Origin: Paracoccaceae bacterium
Lineage (GTDB): Bacteria; Pseudomonadota; Alphaproteobacteria; Rhodobacterales; Rhodobacteraceae
Assembly: GCA_902554885.1 (NCBI GenBank)
Contig: CACDPV010000004.1
Coordinates: 1 to 64,000 of the forward strand
Reading direction: 5' to 3'
DNA: 64,000 nucleotides
Below are positions 38,341 to 47,174 of this stretch, in pieces. The position numbers were made by a program, and so were the translations under genes. Every line of letters begins with the position of its first letter. Within the stretch, counting starts at the first letter, position 1. The notes below the pieces were generated by a model that ran no database searches, had not been told where the DNA came from, and saw only the letters and a list, made by a program, of their open reading frames with translations.

Positions 38341-38361
38341 TTCCTCGTAAAGGATGGCGAT

Positions 38362-39456
38362 ATGACCACGACCGTGAATAATAAGTCGGAGGTGGTGCAA
38401 TCAAGCACAACTATAAGTATTGACGCAATGGGCGGCGATTTAGGGCCAGCTGCTGTAGTAGCCGGACTCGTTCGTGTGGCCCAAAAAAACAAGAGAATAC
38501 ATTTCCTTCTACATGGGCGGCAAGAACAGCTGCAAAAATTAGTGACTAAACGTCAATCCCTGAAAGGCCGAGTAACGATAATTGACAGCCTTGAAGTAAT
38601 TAAAATGGAGGACAAGCCAAGCCATGTGGTTAGACATGGAAAGGCTACATCAATGTGGTCGGCAATTGACTCGGTGAGAGATGGCAATGCCAGTGTTTGT
38701 GTTTCTTGTGGCAATACCGGAGCTTTGATGGCGATAAGTATGGTAAGGCTGCGTAAACTTAGTGGCGTAAACCGGCCCGCTATTGCAATACTTTGGCCTT
38801 CTTCGAATCCAATGGGATTCAATGTTATGTTGGACGTGGGCGCCGATGTTAGAGCTGATCCGAAAGATCTTCTACAATATGCTTTGATGGGCGTCTCTTA
38901 TGCTAGAAATGGACTGGGCATAGCAAAACCAAGGGTTGGTTTGCTTAATGTTGGAACCGAAGAACATAAAGGCAGAAGTGAACTTAAAGAAGCTTATTCC
39001 AAAATTGAGCATTGCCAATTGGAAGCAAATTTTGTTTTTAAGGGGTTTGTTGAAGGTGGAGATATCCCAGGCTCAAAAGTCGATGTGATTGTAACTGATG
39101 GCTTCACCGGAAATGTCGCACTTAAAACTGCGGAAGGAACTGCAAGTTTAATTGGTTATTTACTACGAGAGGCCTTTAGATTTTCCCCCTTATCAAAGCT
39201 TGCAAGCATATTAGCTTTTACATCATTAAACCGATTTAAAATGAGGATCGACCCAAGAAGAGTAAACGGTGGAGTATTTCTTGGCTTAAATGGTACGGTT
39301 GTAAAATCTCATGGTTCAGCAGACGCTACCGGAATCGAGGCTGCGGTTAAATTAGCGTTCGAGCTTTCCAAGAATGATTTTTTACAAAAAGTAGCCGCGC
39401 GGGTTGCATACGCAGGCGCAATAGATAACGATGTTTGCGATGATGCAAATAAATAA
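38362..39456 (+). CDS. plsX: Phosphate acyltransferase PlsX
   Basis: Converts acyl-ACP to acyl-phosphate for phospholipid synthesis, at the membrane periphery. ISIDAMGGDLGP (near 18-29), GKATSMWSAIDSV and NVGTEEHKGR segments are characteristic, as is VDVIVTDGFTGNVALKTAEG. 364 residues; N-terminal 15 residues are less conserved. fabH begins 12 bp later. Confidence 0.96.
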   Translation: MTTTVNNKSEVVQSSTTISIDAMGGDLGPAAVVAGLVRVAQKNKRIHFLLHGRQEQLQKLVTKRQSLKGRVTIIDSLEVIKMEDKPSHVVRHGKATSMWSAIDSVRDGNASVCVSCGNTGALMAISMVRLRKLSGVNRPAIAILWPSSNPMGFNVMLDVGADVRADPKDLLQYALMGVSYARNGLGIAKPRVGLLNVGTEEHKGRSELKEAYSKIEHCQLEANFVFKGFVEGGDIPGSKVDVIVTDGFTGNVALKTAEGTASLIGYLLREAFRFSPLSKLASILAFTSLNRFKMRIDPRRVNGGVFLGLNGTVVKSHGSADATGIEAAVKLAFELSKNDFLQKVAARVAYAGAIDNDVCDDANK

Positions 39457-39468
39457 TTTGGATGATAA

Positions 39469-40440
39469 ATGACAGTTCGCGCTATAATAACGGGATGTGG
39501 ACACTATCTACCGAAACGGATCGTAGAAAATTCTGAATTTGAACGAACTTTAGATACATCCGACGAATGGATTTCTAGTCGCTCTGGAATTAAACGCAGG
39601 CACTTTGCAAACGAAGACGAGACAACCTCTGCGATGGCCACATTGGCGGCTAAAGAAGCATTAGAGGATGCTGGATTAGTTGCTGAAGATATAGATGCAA
39701 TCATTCTAGCCACTTCAACTTCAGATCTCACTTTTCCATCGGCTGCTACTATGGTGCAGGCAAATTTAGGAATGACAAGGGGTTTTGCTTATGACGTTCA
39801 AGCTGTATGTGCGGGTTTTGTCTTTGCACTTGCAAACGCTAATGCGCTAATAATTTCAGGCCAAGCAAAAAAAGTATTGGTTATTGGTTCAGAGACATTT
39901 TCGAAATTAATGGACTGGGAGGATAGATCTACTTGCGTACTCTTTGGTGATGGTGCAGGCGCGGTTATTGTATCTGCAGATATTGGAACCGGAGATAAAT
40001 CTGATCGTGGCATTTTAGCCTCCGACTTGAATTCTGATGGAACCCTAAAAAATATTTTATATGTAGACGGAGGAGTATCTACACAATCTACCGGATATTT
40101 GAGGATGCACGGTAAGGAAGTATATAGACACGCAATTGAAAAATTAGCCACTACTGCTCAAAACTCAATGGAAACTGCAGGAGTTTCTGTTAGCGAAATT
40201 GACTGGATTGTTCCTCATCAGGCCAACATTAGAATTATTCATGGGACTGCAAAAAAAATGGGTATACCAAGAGAACGAATATTAACCACGGTGCAAGACC
40301 ACGGCAATACCTCAGCTGCCTCGATTCCTCTCGCACTTTCAGTTTCAAAAATAAATGGTTTTATAAAGAAAAATGACTTAATTGTTACAGAAGCAATTGG
40401 AGGTGGGCTTGCTTGGGGATCATTAGTAATACGTTGGTAA
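39469..40440 (+). CDS. fabH: Beta-ketoacyl-ACP synthase III
   Basis: Initiates fatty-acid elongation by condensing acetyl-CoA with malonyl-ACP. The Cys-His-Asn triad is present: Cys114 (DVQAVCAGF), His in IVPHQANIRI (near 246-251) and Asn in DHGNTSAASIPLA (near 276-281). 323 residues. Ends before the ihfA promoter. Confidence 0.97.
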   Translation: MTVRAIITGCGHYLPKRIVENSEFERTLDTSDEWISSRSGIKRRHFANEDETTSAMATLAAKEALEDAGLVAEDIDAIILATSTSDLTFPSAATMVQANLGMTRGFAYDVQAVCAGFVFALANANALIISGQAKKVLVIGSETFSKLMDWEDRSTCVLFGDGAGAVIVSADIGTGDKSDRGILASDLNSDGTLKNILYVDGGVSTQSTGYLRMHGKEVYRHAIEKLATTAQNSMETAGVSVSEIDWIVPHQANIRIIHGTAKKMGIPRERILTTVQDHGNTSAASIPLALSVSKINGFIKKNDLIVTEAIGGGLAWGSLVIRW

Positions 40441-40492
40441 ACTAAAAAACGCAAAAAAAATTAAGACTTTTCTTAACGTGGTCCCATTTAAG

Positions 40493-40522
40493 TTGACTTA
40501 CTAAATTTGTGAGCACTACAAT
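40493..40522 (+). promoter_or_regulatory. ihfA promoter
   Basis: TTGACT (40493-40498), 18-bp spacer, TACAAT (40517-40522): both boxes match the sigma-70 consensus in five of six positions, with a GGGGGA ribosome site about 12 bases later. Just upstream, TTAAGA/TCTTAA around CTTT (40461-40476) is a small inverted repeat that could end the fabH message or bind a regulator. Confidence 0.65.
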
Positions 40523-40546
40523 TGATTAAAAATGGGGGAAGATTAC

Positions 40547-40843
40547 ATGACGGAAAAGACTTTAACACGAATGGATTTAAGTGAATCTGTTTTTAGAGAG
40601 GTCGGGCTATCTAGAAACGAATCAGCCGATTTAGTAGAAAGCGTACTTGAAAAAATAAGTGCATCACTTGTATCTGGTGAACAAGTTAAGATTTCATCAT
40701 TTGGAACATTCAGTATTCGCCAAAAAAATGCGCGAGTTGGTCGAAATCCTAAAACAGGCGAAGAAGCGCCTATACCTCCAAGAAGAGTTCTCACATTTAG
40801 GCCTTCTCATTTGATGAAAGACAGAGTGTCAGAAGGAAAATAA
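40547..40843 (+). CDS. ihfA: Integration host factor subunit alpha
   Basis: DNA-bending nucleoid protein (HU/IHF fold) acting as heterodimer with IhfB. 98 residues from the ATG at 40547 ([20 protein letters not shown]), chosen because GGGGGA lies at normal distance and relatives start there; an ATG at 40532 is less likely. The DNA-intercalating arm [17 protein letters not shown] is present with its proline. Confidence 0.96.
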   Translation: MTEKTLTRMDLSESVFREVGLSRNESADLVESVLEKISASLVSGEQVKISSFGTFSIRQKNARVGRNPKTGEEAPIPPRRVLTFRPSHLMKDRVSEGK

Positions 40844-40862
40844 AAAGGGTCATTTTATAATT

Positions 40863-41468
40863 ATGTCAAAATCTGAGAAAGCTTTTCGCAACATTAGTGA
40901 AGTTTCAGATTGGCTAAAAACCCCAACGCACGTACTAAGATTTTGGGAAAGTAAGTTCAGTCAGATTAAACCGACCAAAAGAGCTGGAGGACGGCGTTAC
41001 TACCGCCCGAAGGATATGTTACTAATAGGCGGGATAAAGCAATTACTTCATATTGAAGGACATACCATAAAAGGCGCAAAACAAGTGTTGCGCGAAAAAG
41101 GTCTCAATTATGTAGTTGGACTTTCGAAACCAATAATTTCAAAAGAGTACGTGGAGGCTGGAAACCTAGAAAAAGCGGATGCAGAGGTCACTAAAACTAA
41201 CGCAAAATCCCATGATAAAAAACACACGTCTTTAAAAACTCAAAAGACTAATAGTTCAAATCAAAAGGTACCCGATCAACCGGGACTTTTTGACTTTTTT
41301 GACACTGACAACCCAAATAACGATAAAAACCCTAGTGACAAAATGAGGGACCCTGTGCTTTCTCCATCAGTTTTATTAAGTAGAATTGATGACTTAAATG
41401 TAGAACAAAGAAAAAATATGATACCCATTATGAGGGACCTGAGATATCTAATTGCATCATGGACTTAA
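40863..41468 (+). CDS. MerR-family transcriptional regulator
   Basis: N-terminal winged helix (residues 8-75: [38 protein letters not shown]) followed by a short helix and a 100-residue tail rich in Lys, Asn and Asp that ends with a conserved-looking [27 protein letters not shown]. No metal-binding cysteines, so not a metal sensor. Always found behind ihfA in this order; targets unknown. 201 residues. Confidence 0.9.
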   Translation: MSKSEKAFRNISEVSDWLKTPTHVLRFWESKFSQIKPTKRAGGRRYYRPKDMLLIGGIKQLLHIEGHTIKGAKQVLREKGLNYVVGLSKPIISKEYVEAGNLEKADAEVTKTNAKSHDKKHTSLKTQKTNSSNQKVPDQPGLFDFFDTDNPNNDKNPSDKMRDPVLSPSVLLSRIDDLNVEQRKNMIPIMRDLRYLIASWT

Positions 41469-41532
41469 AGGTAAACTTAGAAAATTTTTAACTTGCGTAT
41501 TAAAAAAAAACGAGTAGTAAAAAAGTATGCGT

Positions 41533-41609
41533 CGGGCTATGGCGCAGCCTGGTAGCGCGTCCGTCTGGGGGACGGAAGGTCGCAGGTTCAAGTCCTGCTA
41601 GCCCGACCA
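41533..41609 (+). tRNA. tRNA-Pro (anticodon GGG)
   Basis: 77 bases fold as a full cloverleaf: acceptor CGGGCTA / TAGCCCG, D stem GCGC / GCGC, anticodon stem TCCGT / ACGGA with loop CTGGGGG (anticodon GGG), T stem GCAGG / CCTGC with TTCAAGT loop, discriminator A and an encoded CCA. Reads CCC and CCU codons. Lies between the merR-like gene and dcd. Confidence 0.97.
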
Positions 41610-41641
41610 GATAAATTTCAGTAATATTGAAAGTATTTTAA

Positions 41642-42721
41642 ATGAGCGGAGTTCTCCCTAACCAAGAAATAGAGAAACTCGTTGAAATTGGCGCAATCAC
41701 TTCAGATACGCCCTTAGAACCTGAGCAAATACAACCCGCGAGCCTAGACATGAGATTAGGAGGTAAGGCATTTCGTATCAGAGCATCTTTTTTGCCAGGA
41801 CGGCATGAAAAAGTTAACGAGCGATTAAAATCGTTGAAAATGCACGAAATTGACCTGAGGAAAGGTTCAGTCCTTGAGAAGGGGTGTGTGTATTTGGTGC
41901 CGCTACTCGAAGAACTTAAATTACCAGCTGATATTCAAGCGGCAGCTAACGCTAAAAGCTCAACTGGACGTCTAGATTTACTAACAAGAGTAATTACGGA
42001 CTCCGGTGAGGAATTTGATCGAGTTTCAAGTGGTTACAGCGGCAAGCTATACGCCGAAATATGCCCTCGCTCTTTTTCAGTATTGGTGCGAGAGGGTATG
42101 AAACTTAATCAGATTAGATTTAGAAATAAAAATACAACTTTAAATGATAACGATTTAAGGGCTCTCCACACGCATGAAAACTTAGTGCCTGGAAATGCGA
42201 TAATTGATGACGGCCTTGGATTTTCGGTAGATTTAAGACCATCAATAGGTGATTTAGTAGGTTTTCGAGCAAAACCCCACACTGGAATAATTGATTTAGA
42301 CTTAATTGATCACTACAACCCAGCAGAATTTTGGGATGAGATAAGAACTTTACAAGGTGAGATCATTTTAGACCCTGGCGCATTTTATATTTTAGTGAGT
42401 CGTGAAAGTGTACATATACCTCCTAACTATGCTGCAGAGATGGCTCCATATATTTCTATGGTTGGAGAATTTAGGGTCCACTATGCAGGCTTTTTTGATC
42501 CGGGTTTCGGGCATAATGCAGCCGGAGGATCGGGCGCGCGGGGGGTATTAGAAGTTAGATGTCATGAAGCTCCCTTCGTATTGGAGCACGGCCAGGTAGT
42601 AGGACGTTTGATGTATGAAAAAATGTCGTACCAACCTACAAGGCTATATGGGCAAGGGGTAAAATCAAATTATCAAGGCCAAGGGCTAAAACTGTCAAAA
42701 CATTTTAAGAAAAGTTACTGA
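41642..42721 (+). CDS. dcd: 2'-deoxycytidine 5'-triphosphate deaminase (long alphaproteobacterial form)
   Basis: Deaminates dCTP to dUTP for dTTP synthesis. 359 residues, about twice the E. coli Dcd, as it contains two dUTPase-like beta barrels. First half: QPASLDMRLGGKAFRIRASF and AAANAKSSTGRLDLLTRVITD (active-site-like); second half: GFSVDLRPSIGDLVGFRAK, SRESVHIPPNYAAEM, HYAGFFDPGFGHNAAGGSGARGVLEVR. The long form is normal in Alphaproteobacteria. Starts 32 bp after tRNA-Pro. Confidence 0.9.
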   Translation: MSGVLPNQEIEKLVEIGAITSDTPLEPEQIQPASLDMRLGGKAFRIRASFLPGRHEKVNERLKSLKMHEIDLRKGSVLEKGCVYLVPLLEELKLPADIQAAANAKSSTGRLDLLTRVITDSGEEFDRVSSGYSGKLYAEICPRSFSVLVREGMKLNQIRFRNKNTTLNDNDLRALHTHENLVPGNAIIDDGLGFSVDLRPSIGDLVGFRAKPHTGIIDLDLIDHYNPAEFWDEIRTLQGEIILDPGAFYILVSRESVHIPPNYAAEMAPYISMVGEFRVHYAGFFDPGFGHNAAGGSGARGVLEVRCHEAPFVLEHGQVVGRLMYEKMSYQPTRLYGQGVKSNYQGQGLKLSKHFKKSY

Positions 42722-42739
42722 AATTTTGGTCATTTATCT

Positions 42740-43432
42740 CTATTCCACAAAAAGTTCAGGCTGATCCGTATTATCTGACAAATCAGCATCTTCTTTATTA
42801 ATGTCTGCGACACTATCTTTCATATTCGGTATAGTACTCTCAAGTAGACCAGCAGATTTCAGTTCCCTTAAGCCAGGCAAATCTTTCGCACTCTCTAATC
42901 CAAAATGGTCTAAGAAATGTTGAGTAACAACAAACGTGATTGGCCTTCCCGGAGTCATTTTTCGTCTTCCAAACTTTATCCAATCCATCTCGAGCAATAA
43001 ATCAACAGTGCCCTTAGAAACCCCTACCCCTCTAATCTCTTCAATTTCCAATCGGGTTACCGGCTGATGATAAGCAATTATAGCCAATGTTTCTACTGCT
43101 GCACGACTTAACTTGCGGGTTTCAACTGTCTCTTTTCTCATTAAAAAGCTAAGGTCGGCACTTGTGCGTATAGCCCAACCATCACCAACTTTTACTAAAT
43201 TAACTCCGCGGGTTCTATAATGTAACTTCAATTCACTTAAAGCCGATTCTGGATCAGAGCCTTGCGGCATTCGACTTTTTAACTCATTAACTGTAACTGG
43301 TGCGGAGGACGCGAATAGGATCGCTTCTACCATACGAATCTGCTCAGGAACCGAAGGTGCTTCGAAAAGGTTGGCCTGGTCAACTTCACCAACTTTTCGC
43401 TTGTTCGAGGATTTATCTGTTTGGTCACTCAT
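42740..43432 (-). CDS. scpB: Segregation and condensation protein B
   Basis: Partner of ScpA and Smc in chromosome condensation. 230 residues of winged-helix type: VEAILFASSAPVTVNELKSRMP, LSRAAVETLAIIAYHQPVTRLEIEEIRGVGVSKGTVDLLLE and GRRKMTPGRPITFVVTQHFLDHFGL are the family core. Overlaps scpA by 4 bp (ATGA). A C-terminal acidic tail of about 40 residues follows the core. Confidence 0.95.
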   Translation of the reverse strand: MSDQTDKSSNKRKVGEVDQANLFEAPSVPEQIRMVEAILFASSAPVTVNELKSRMPQGSDPESALSELKLHYRTRGVNLVKVGDGWAIRTSADLSFLMRKETVETRKLSRAAVETLAIIAYHQPVTRLEIEEIRGVGVSKGTVDLLLEMDWIKFGRRKMTPGRPITFVVTQHFLDHFGLESAKDLPGLRELKSAGLLESTIPNMKDSVADINKEDADLSDNTDQPELFVE

Positions 43433-44223
43433 TCAGAATTCCTTTTTCTAAGTTCAATTTTAGCAAAGGTTTCTGATTGTCTCAGTTCAACTGAACCTGC
43501 TTTTACCAATTCAAGGGTCGCAGCAAATGTTGCAGCGGTGGCCGCCCTTACACGCTTGGGTTCATTCTGCCATTCCTCTGGCAAAAAGCTCATCAAATCA
43601 TTCCATTCTCCGGAAAAACCAAGCATTTTTCGCATTCTCTCTAAAGCCGTCTCAATTGTGAAAACATTCTCTCTATCTGCAGTAAAAGGTCTAAAGTCAT
43701 CGCGTGTACGGATCCTAGCATATCCTTGCATTAGATCGAGAAGGCTCAAGGTATAATTAATCGTACGCTTTTTTTCTAAATTCTCAGGAATACCTCTTGA
43801 AAAAAACTCTTTTCCTAATTGATTTCGAGCCATTAATTTAGAACCTGCATTTCTCATTGCTTGCAAGCGCTCTAACCTGAATGCAAGAATTGCGCTTAGT
43901 TCTTCACCAGTTGGCCCATCGTCGCTTGGATCTTTAGGAAGTAATAATCGCGATTTGAGAAATGCAAGCCATGCCGCCATCACAAGATAGTCTGCGGCCA
44001 ATTCAATCCTTAATTCCTTTGCTTTTGCCACAAAATCTAAATACTGGCTAGCCAACTGAGAAATAGAAATTTTTAGTAAATCTACTTTTTGGGTACGTGA
44101 TAGCGTGAGCAACATATCTAAAGGACCCTCAAAACCGTCTACATTTATGACCAAGTTTTCTGGGGAATTTTCTACAATATAATCATTTTCTGGAAAAAAT
44201 TCTAAGTTGGGTGTGTCACTCAT
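43429..44223 (-). CDS. scpA: Segregation and condensation protein A
   Basis: Kleisin subunit bridging the Smc heads. 264 residues: NVDGFEGPLDMLLTLSRTQKVDLLKISISQLASQYL, YLVMAAWLAFLKSRLLLP, and the C-terminal winged helix MSFLPEEWQNEPKRVRAATAATFAATLELVKAGSVELRQSETFAKI. In relatives nagZ usually sits directly upstream; here only a 111-bp gap separates scpA from the SPOR gene. The ribosome site lies in the arm of a hairpin (44230-44266). Confidence 0.95.
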   Translation of the reverse strand: MSDTPNLEFFPENDYIVENSPENLVINVDGFEGPLDMLLTLSRTQKVDLLKISISQLASQYLDFVAKAKELRIELAADYLVMAAWLAFLKSRLLLPKDPSDDGPTGEELSAILAFRLERLQAMRNAGSKLMARNQLGKEFFSRGIPENLEKKRTINYTLSLLDLMQGYARIRTRDDFRPFTADRENVFTIETALERMRKMLGFSGEWNDLMSFLPEEWQNEPKRVRAATAATFAATLELVKAGSVELRQSETFAKIELRKRNSE

Positions 44224-44229
44224 ACTCTA

Positions 44230-44266
44230 CTCTTAAAGAACATGGCACAAAGCTGATCTTTAAGAG
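44230..44266 (-). promoter_or_regulatory. Hairpin covering the scpA ribosome-binding site
   Basis: CTCTTAAAGA (44230-44239) and TCTTTAAGAG (44257-44266) are perfect 10-base reverse complements with a 17-base spacer. On the scpA message the 3' arm ends six bases before the ATG and contains AAGAG, the only plausible Shine-Dalgarno. No T tract follows, so it is more like a translational control element or operator than a terminator. Confidence 0.55.
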
Positions 44267-44334
44267 CAAAGATGTCAAGTAATAGCAGAACAAAATCCGC
44301 AAATTAAAAGTATTTTTGAGGAAATTTAATTAAA

Positions 44335-45279
44335 TTACTTAGCAGTTATGGGCACACAATTTTCCTGAGAAATGACTGCAGAACAAAAGCGGCTAGCATC
44401 ATCAATATTAACAAAACCACCAAGTCGCAAACGATAAATCTCATTACCATTCCTTTGGATACGTTCTACAAATTTAGGCCTGCCGTCTAAAATAACTGAA
44501 AGATTTTCGCTAAGCCTACCCCATTCTGCTAAAGCAAGTTGTTTGTTTTCAAATGAACCAAATTGCACTACAGCCAGCCCAGTTTTAACAGATCCAAGGG
44601 TCGGAAGAATAGAATTCTCACTATTTGGAGAAGTAGGTTTAATCCGTAACGAACCTGGTCGAGGCATAGGCTTTATTATATGAGACTTAATGTTTCCCGA
44701 AATAACTTTGTTGCTCAATTGTTCGCTATTTGGCTTGAGAGCTATAGCAAGGGCAGCGGCGACCAATTCAGATTGATTATCAACAATAGTATAGTCGGTG
44801 CTTTCTATTGATGTCTTAATAGGTACTAGTGAAACTTCATTTAAAAGCTCAGGTTCGACTGCTTGCAAATGGCTTTGGGCTCTTTTTCCAATCTGGCTAT
44901 CTATTAACTTTTTTTGCTTCAAGGCCTGATGTATCGTTATATCGTCAGCGATTAACTTTGCAGTATAAGGAGCTAATTCTACTGCCTGCGGATTGGGAGG
45001 TAATTCTTGCGAGGCTATCTTAGATACAGCCAATTCAATATTTTCCGCTTCAATTCCCCCTGGGACTTCCGGAGCAACCCTGAGTGGACCTGGTTGCGCT
45101 GCAACAATAGGAATACCGTTTATATCCCGCGAAATTAAATTGTATGCCCAAAAACCTGCCCAAAGTATCAGATTTAGGCTAATTATCCCACCAAATATTG
45201 AAAAAAACGATAGCTTGTTGTTTTGGGTATCATTATTCGATACACCTTTTCTGCTGGCTGAATAAACCTGCTCAGTCAT
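44335..45279 (-). CDS. SPOR-domain membrane protein
   Basis: 314 residues: short cytoplasmic end, one transmembrane helix (about 25-48), a long periplasmic linker rich in Pro/Ala/Ser, and a C-terminal SPOR domain (about 232-312: GLAVVQFGSFENKQLALAEW, YRLRLGGFVNIDDASRFCSAV) that binds denuded peptidoglycan at division sites. Lies directly downstream of argS (61-bp gap), the standard arrangement of this order, and probably links to cell-envelope growth. No other domain seen. Confidence 0.88.
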   Translation of the reverse strand: MTEQVYSASRKGVSNNDTQNNKLSFFSIFGGIISLNLILWAGFWAYNLISRDINGIPIVAAQPGPLRVAPEVPGGIEAENIELAVSKIASQELPPNPQAVELAPYTAKLIADDITIHQALKQKKLIDSQIGKRAQSHLQAVEPELLNEVSLVPIKTSIESTDYTIVDNQSELVAAALAIALKPNSEQLSNKVISGNIKSHIIKPMPRPGSLRIKPTSPNSENSILPTLGSVKTGLAVVQFGSFENKQLALAEWGRLSENLSVILDGRPKFVERIQRNGNEIYRLRLGGFVNIDDASRFCSAVISQENCVPITAK

Positions 45280-45340
45280 TATACCTCTCTTTGCCAGGTT
45301 ATCCCGGCACCTTACCTCATAACCGCAGAATTATCGTTTT

Positions 45341-47083
45341 TTACATTTTTTCTGCTGGTTCTACACCTAGAATAGCAAGCCCTGAGGAAATAACAATAGA
45401 AACTGCACGCGCAAGCGCAATTTTGCTTTGAGTGATTGTTAAATCATCGGTATGCAGAAATCTAAGACTTTGATCATCACTGCCTTTACTCCAATGCGCA
45501 TGTAACTGTGATGACAAATCAAATAGGTAAAAAGCAACTCTATGAGGTTCATATAAACGTGCAGCTACCTCAACAAGTCTAGGCCACTCAGCAATCTTTT
45601 TAATAAGGCTCAATTCTGACGCATGCGTAAGGCTAGATAAATTTGCTACTGAAAGTACACGGTCAGCAATATCAATGTTTAATTCCTCGGCCTTTCGAAT
45701 AACGGACTTAATTCTTGCATGAGCATATTGAACATAAAAAACTGGATTTTCACGACTTTGCTCTAATACTTTTTGAAAATCAAAATCTAATGCAGCGTCA
45801 TTCTTTCTAGTAAGCATAACAAATCGTGTTACGTCTGGCCCTACCTGTTCTACGAGGTCTCTAAGCGTTACAAAATTGCCAGCACGCTTTGACATTTTAT
45901 AGGGCTCACCATTTTGATAAAGCTTTACAAGCTGGCATAATTTAATATCTAGAGGTACTTTACCATTAGAGAGAGCAGAAACTGCTGCCTTCATTCTTTT
46001 TACATAGCCACCATGATCTGCCCCAAATATATCTATTAGATGGTCAAAACCTCTGCTTAATTTGTCAAAGTGATAAGCTATATCCGGGGCAAAGTATGTC
46101 CAGCTACCATCAGACTTCAATACCGGCCGATCAACATCGTCACCATGCTCCGTTGACTTAAACAAGGTTTGTTCACGCGGCTCCCAATCATCTGTTTTTT
46201 TTCCTTTAGGAGGTTCTAAAACTCCCTTATAAATTAATCCATTATCTCTTAAACGACCCAAAGCAGCCTCTATTTGACCGCTGCCATAAAGTGATTTCTC
46301 GGAGAAAAAAGTATCCATTTTTATACCTAGAAGATCTAAATCTGACCTTATTAAATCCATCATGGCATCAACCGCATGGTCCCTCAATTCTGGGAGCCAC
46401 TCATCTTCAGACTTATTTAAGTAAGATTCCCCAACTTTTTCTTTAAGCCCTATTGCAATTGGTATTAAGTAATCTCCCGGATAAGTTCCATCTTCAAAGA
46501 CTACCTTCCTACCGAATGCTTCCTGATACCTAAGGAAAATAGACCTTGCCAGAACATCCACTTGAGCACCACCATCATTAATGTAGTATTCTCGAGTTAC
46601 TTCAAAACCAGAATATGAAAGAAGACTTGCTAGGGCGTCACCAAAAACCGCCCCTCTTGTATGACCTACATGAAGTGGACCTGTAGGGTTTGCAGAAACG
46701 AACTCTACATTTACCTTTTTTGAAGATCCCATATTGGATCTGCCAAAGTTTTTTCCAGCCTGCAGCACGCCAGAAAGCAAATTATACCAACAAACTTTAC
46801 TCAAACTGATATTTATAAAGCCAGGACCTGCGATATCTACCGAAGAAATAATTTCTTCTTTAGCCAATGAGTCTCTTATAATTTGAGCTAGTTCCCGCGG
46901 TCTGGTTTCAACTAATTTTGAAAGAACCATTGCAGCGTTAGTGGCCATATCGCCATGGCGAGTATCTTTCGGTGGCTCTACCGTAATATTTGAGAAATCT
47001 GTATCAGTGGGCAAAACACCTTGGCTTGATAGATTGTTTAAAACCTCAATCAAAATTCCACGAACATGTGTAAATAAATTCAT
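45341..47083 (-). CDS. argS: Arginyl-tRNA synthetase
   Basis: Class I synthetase. The HIGH motif appears as HVGHTRGAVFGDAL (near 137-150) after VEFVSANPTGPLHVGH; the KMSKS-like YKMSKRAGNFVTLRDLVEQVG is near 396-416; the DALR anticodon domain (YAHARIKSVIRKAEELN) closes the protein, ending AILGVEPAEKM. 580 residues, normal. Confidence 0.97.
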   Translation of the reverse strand: MNLFTHVRGILIEVLNNLSSQGVLPTDTDFSNITVEPPKDTRHGDMATNAAMVLSKLVETRPRELAQIIRDSLAKEEIISSVDIAGPGFINISLSKVCWYNLLSGVLQAGKNFGRSNMGSSKKVNVEFVSANPTGPLHVGHTRGAVFGDALASLLSYSGFEVTREYYINDGGAQVDVLARSIFLRYQEAFGRKVVFEDGTYPGDYLIPIAIGLKEKVGESYLNKSEDEWLPELRDHAVDAMMDLIRSDLDLLGIKMDTFFSEKSLYGSGQIEAALGRLRDNGLIYKGVLEPPKGKKTDDWEPREQTLFKSTEHGDDVDRPVLKSDGSWTYFAPDIAYHFDKLSRGFDHLIDIFGADHGGYVKRMKAAVSALSNGKVPLDIKLCQLVKLYQNGEPYKMSKRAGNFVTLRDLVEQVGPDVTRFVMLTRKNDAALDFDFQKVLEQSRENPVFYVQYAHARIKSVIRKAEELNIDIADRVLSVANLSSLTHASELSLIKKIAEWPRLVEVAARLYEPHRVAFYLFDLSSQLHAHWSKGSDDQSLRFLHTDDLTITQSKIALARAVSIVISSGLAILGVEPAEKM

Positions 47084-47174
47084 ATTCTCTTAGATCCTTT
47101 AATGCAGTGGGTTTATCACTCTACTGAAAAAGTTCAATGCTCTACAACGCGTAAGTTCAATGTCAGAAATCCAA

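Noticed and set aside
47129-47160. Ten-base direct repeat AAGTTCAATG upstream of dgt's end and after argS start
   Set aside because: Only two short copies; no element or known site recognised.
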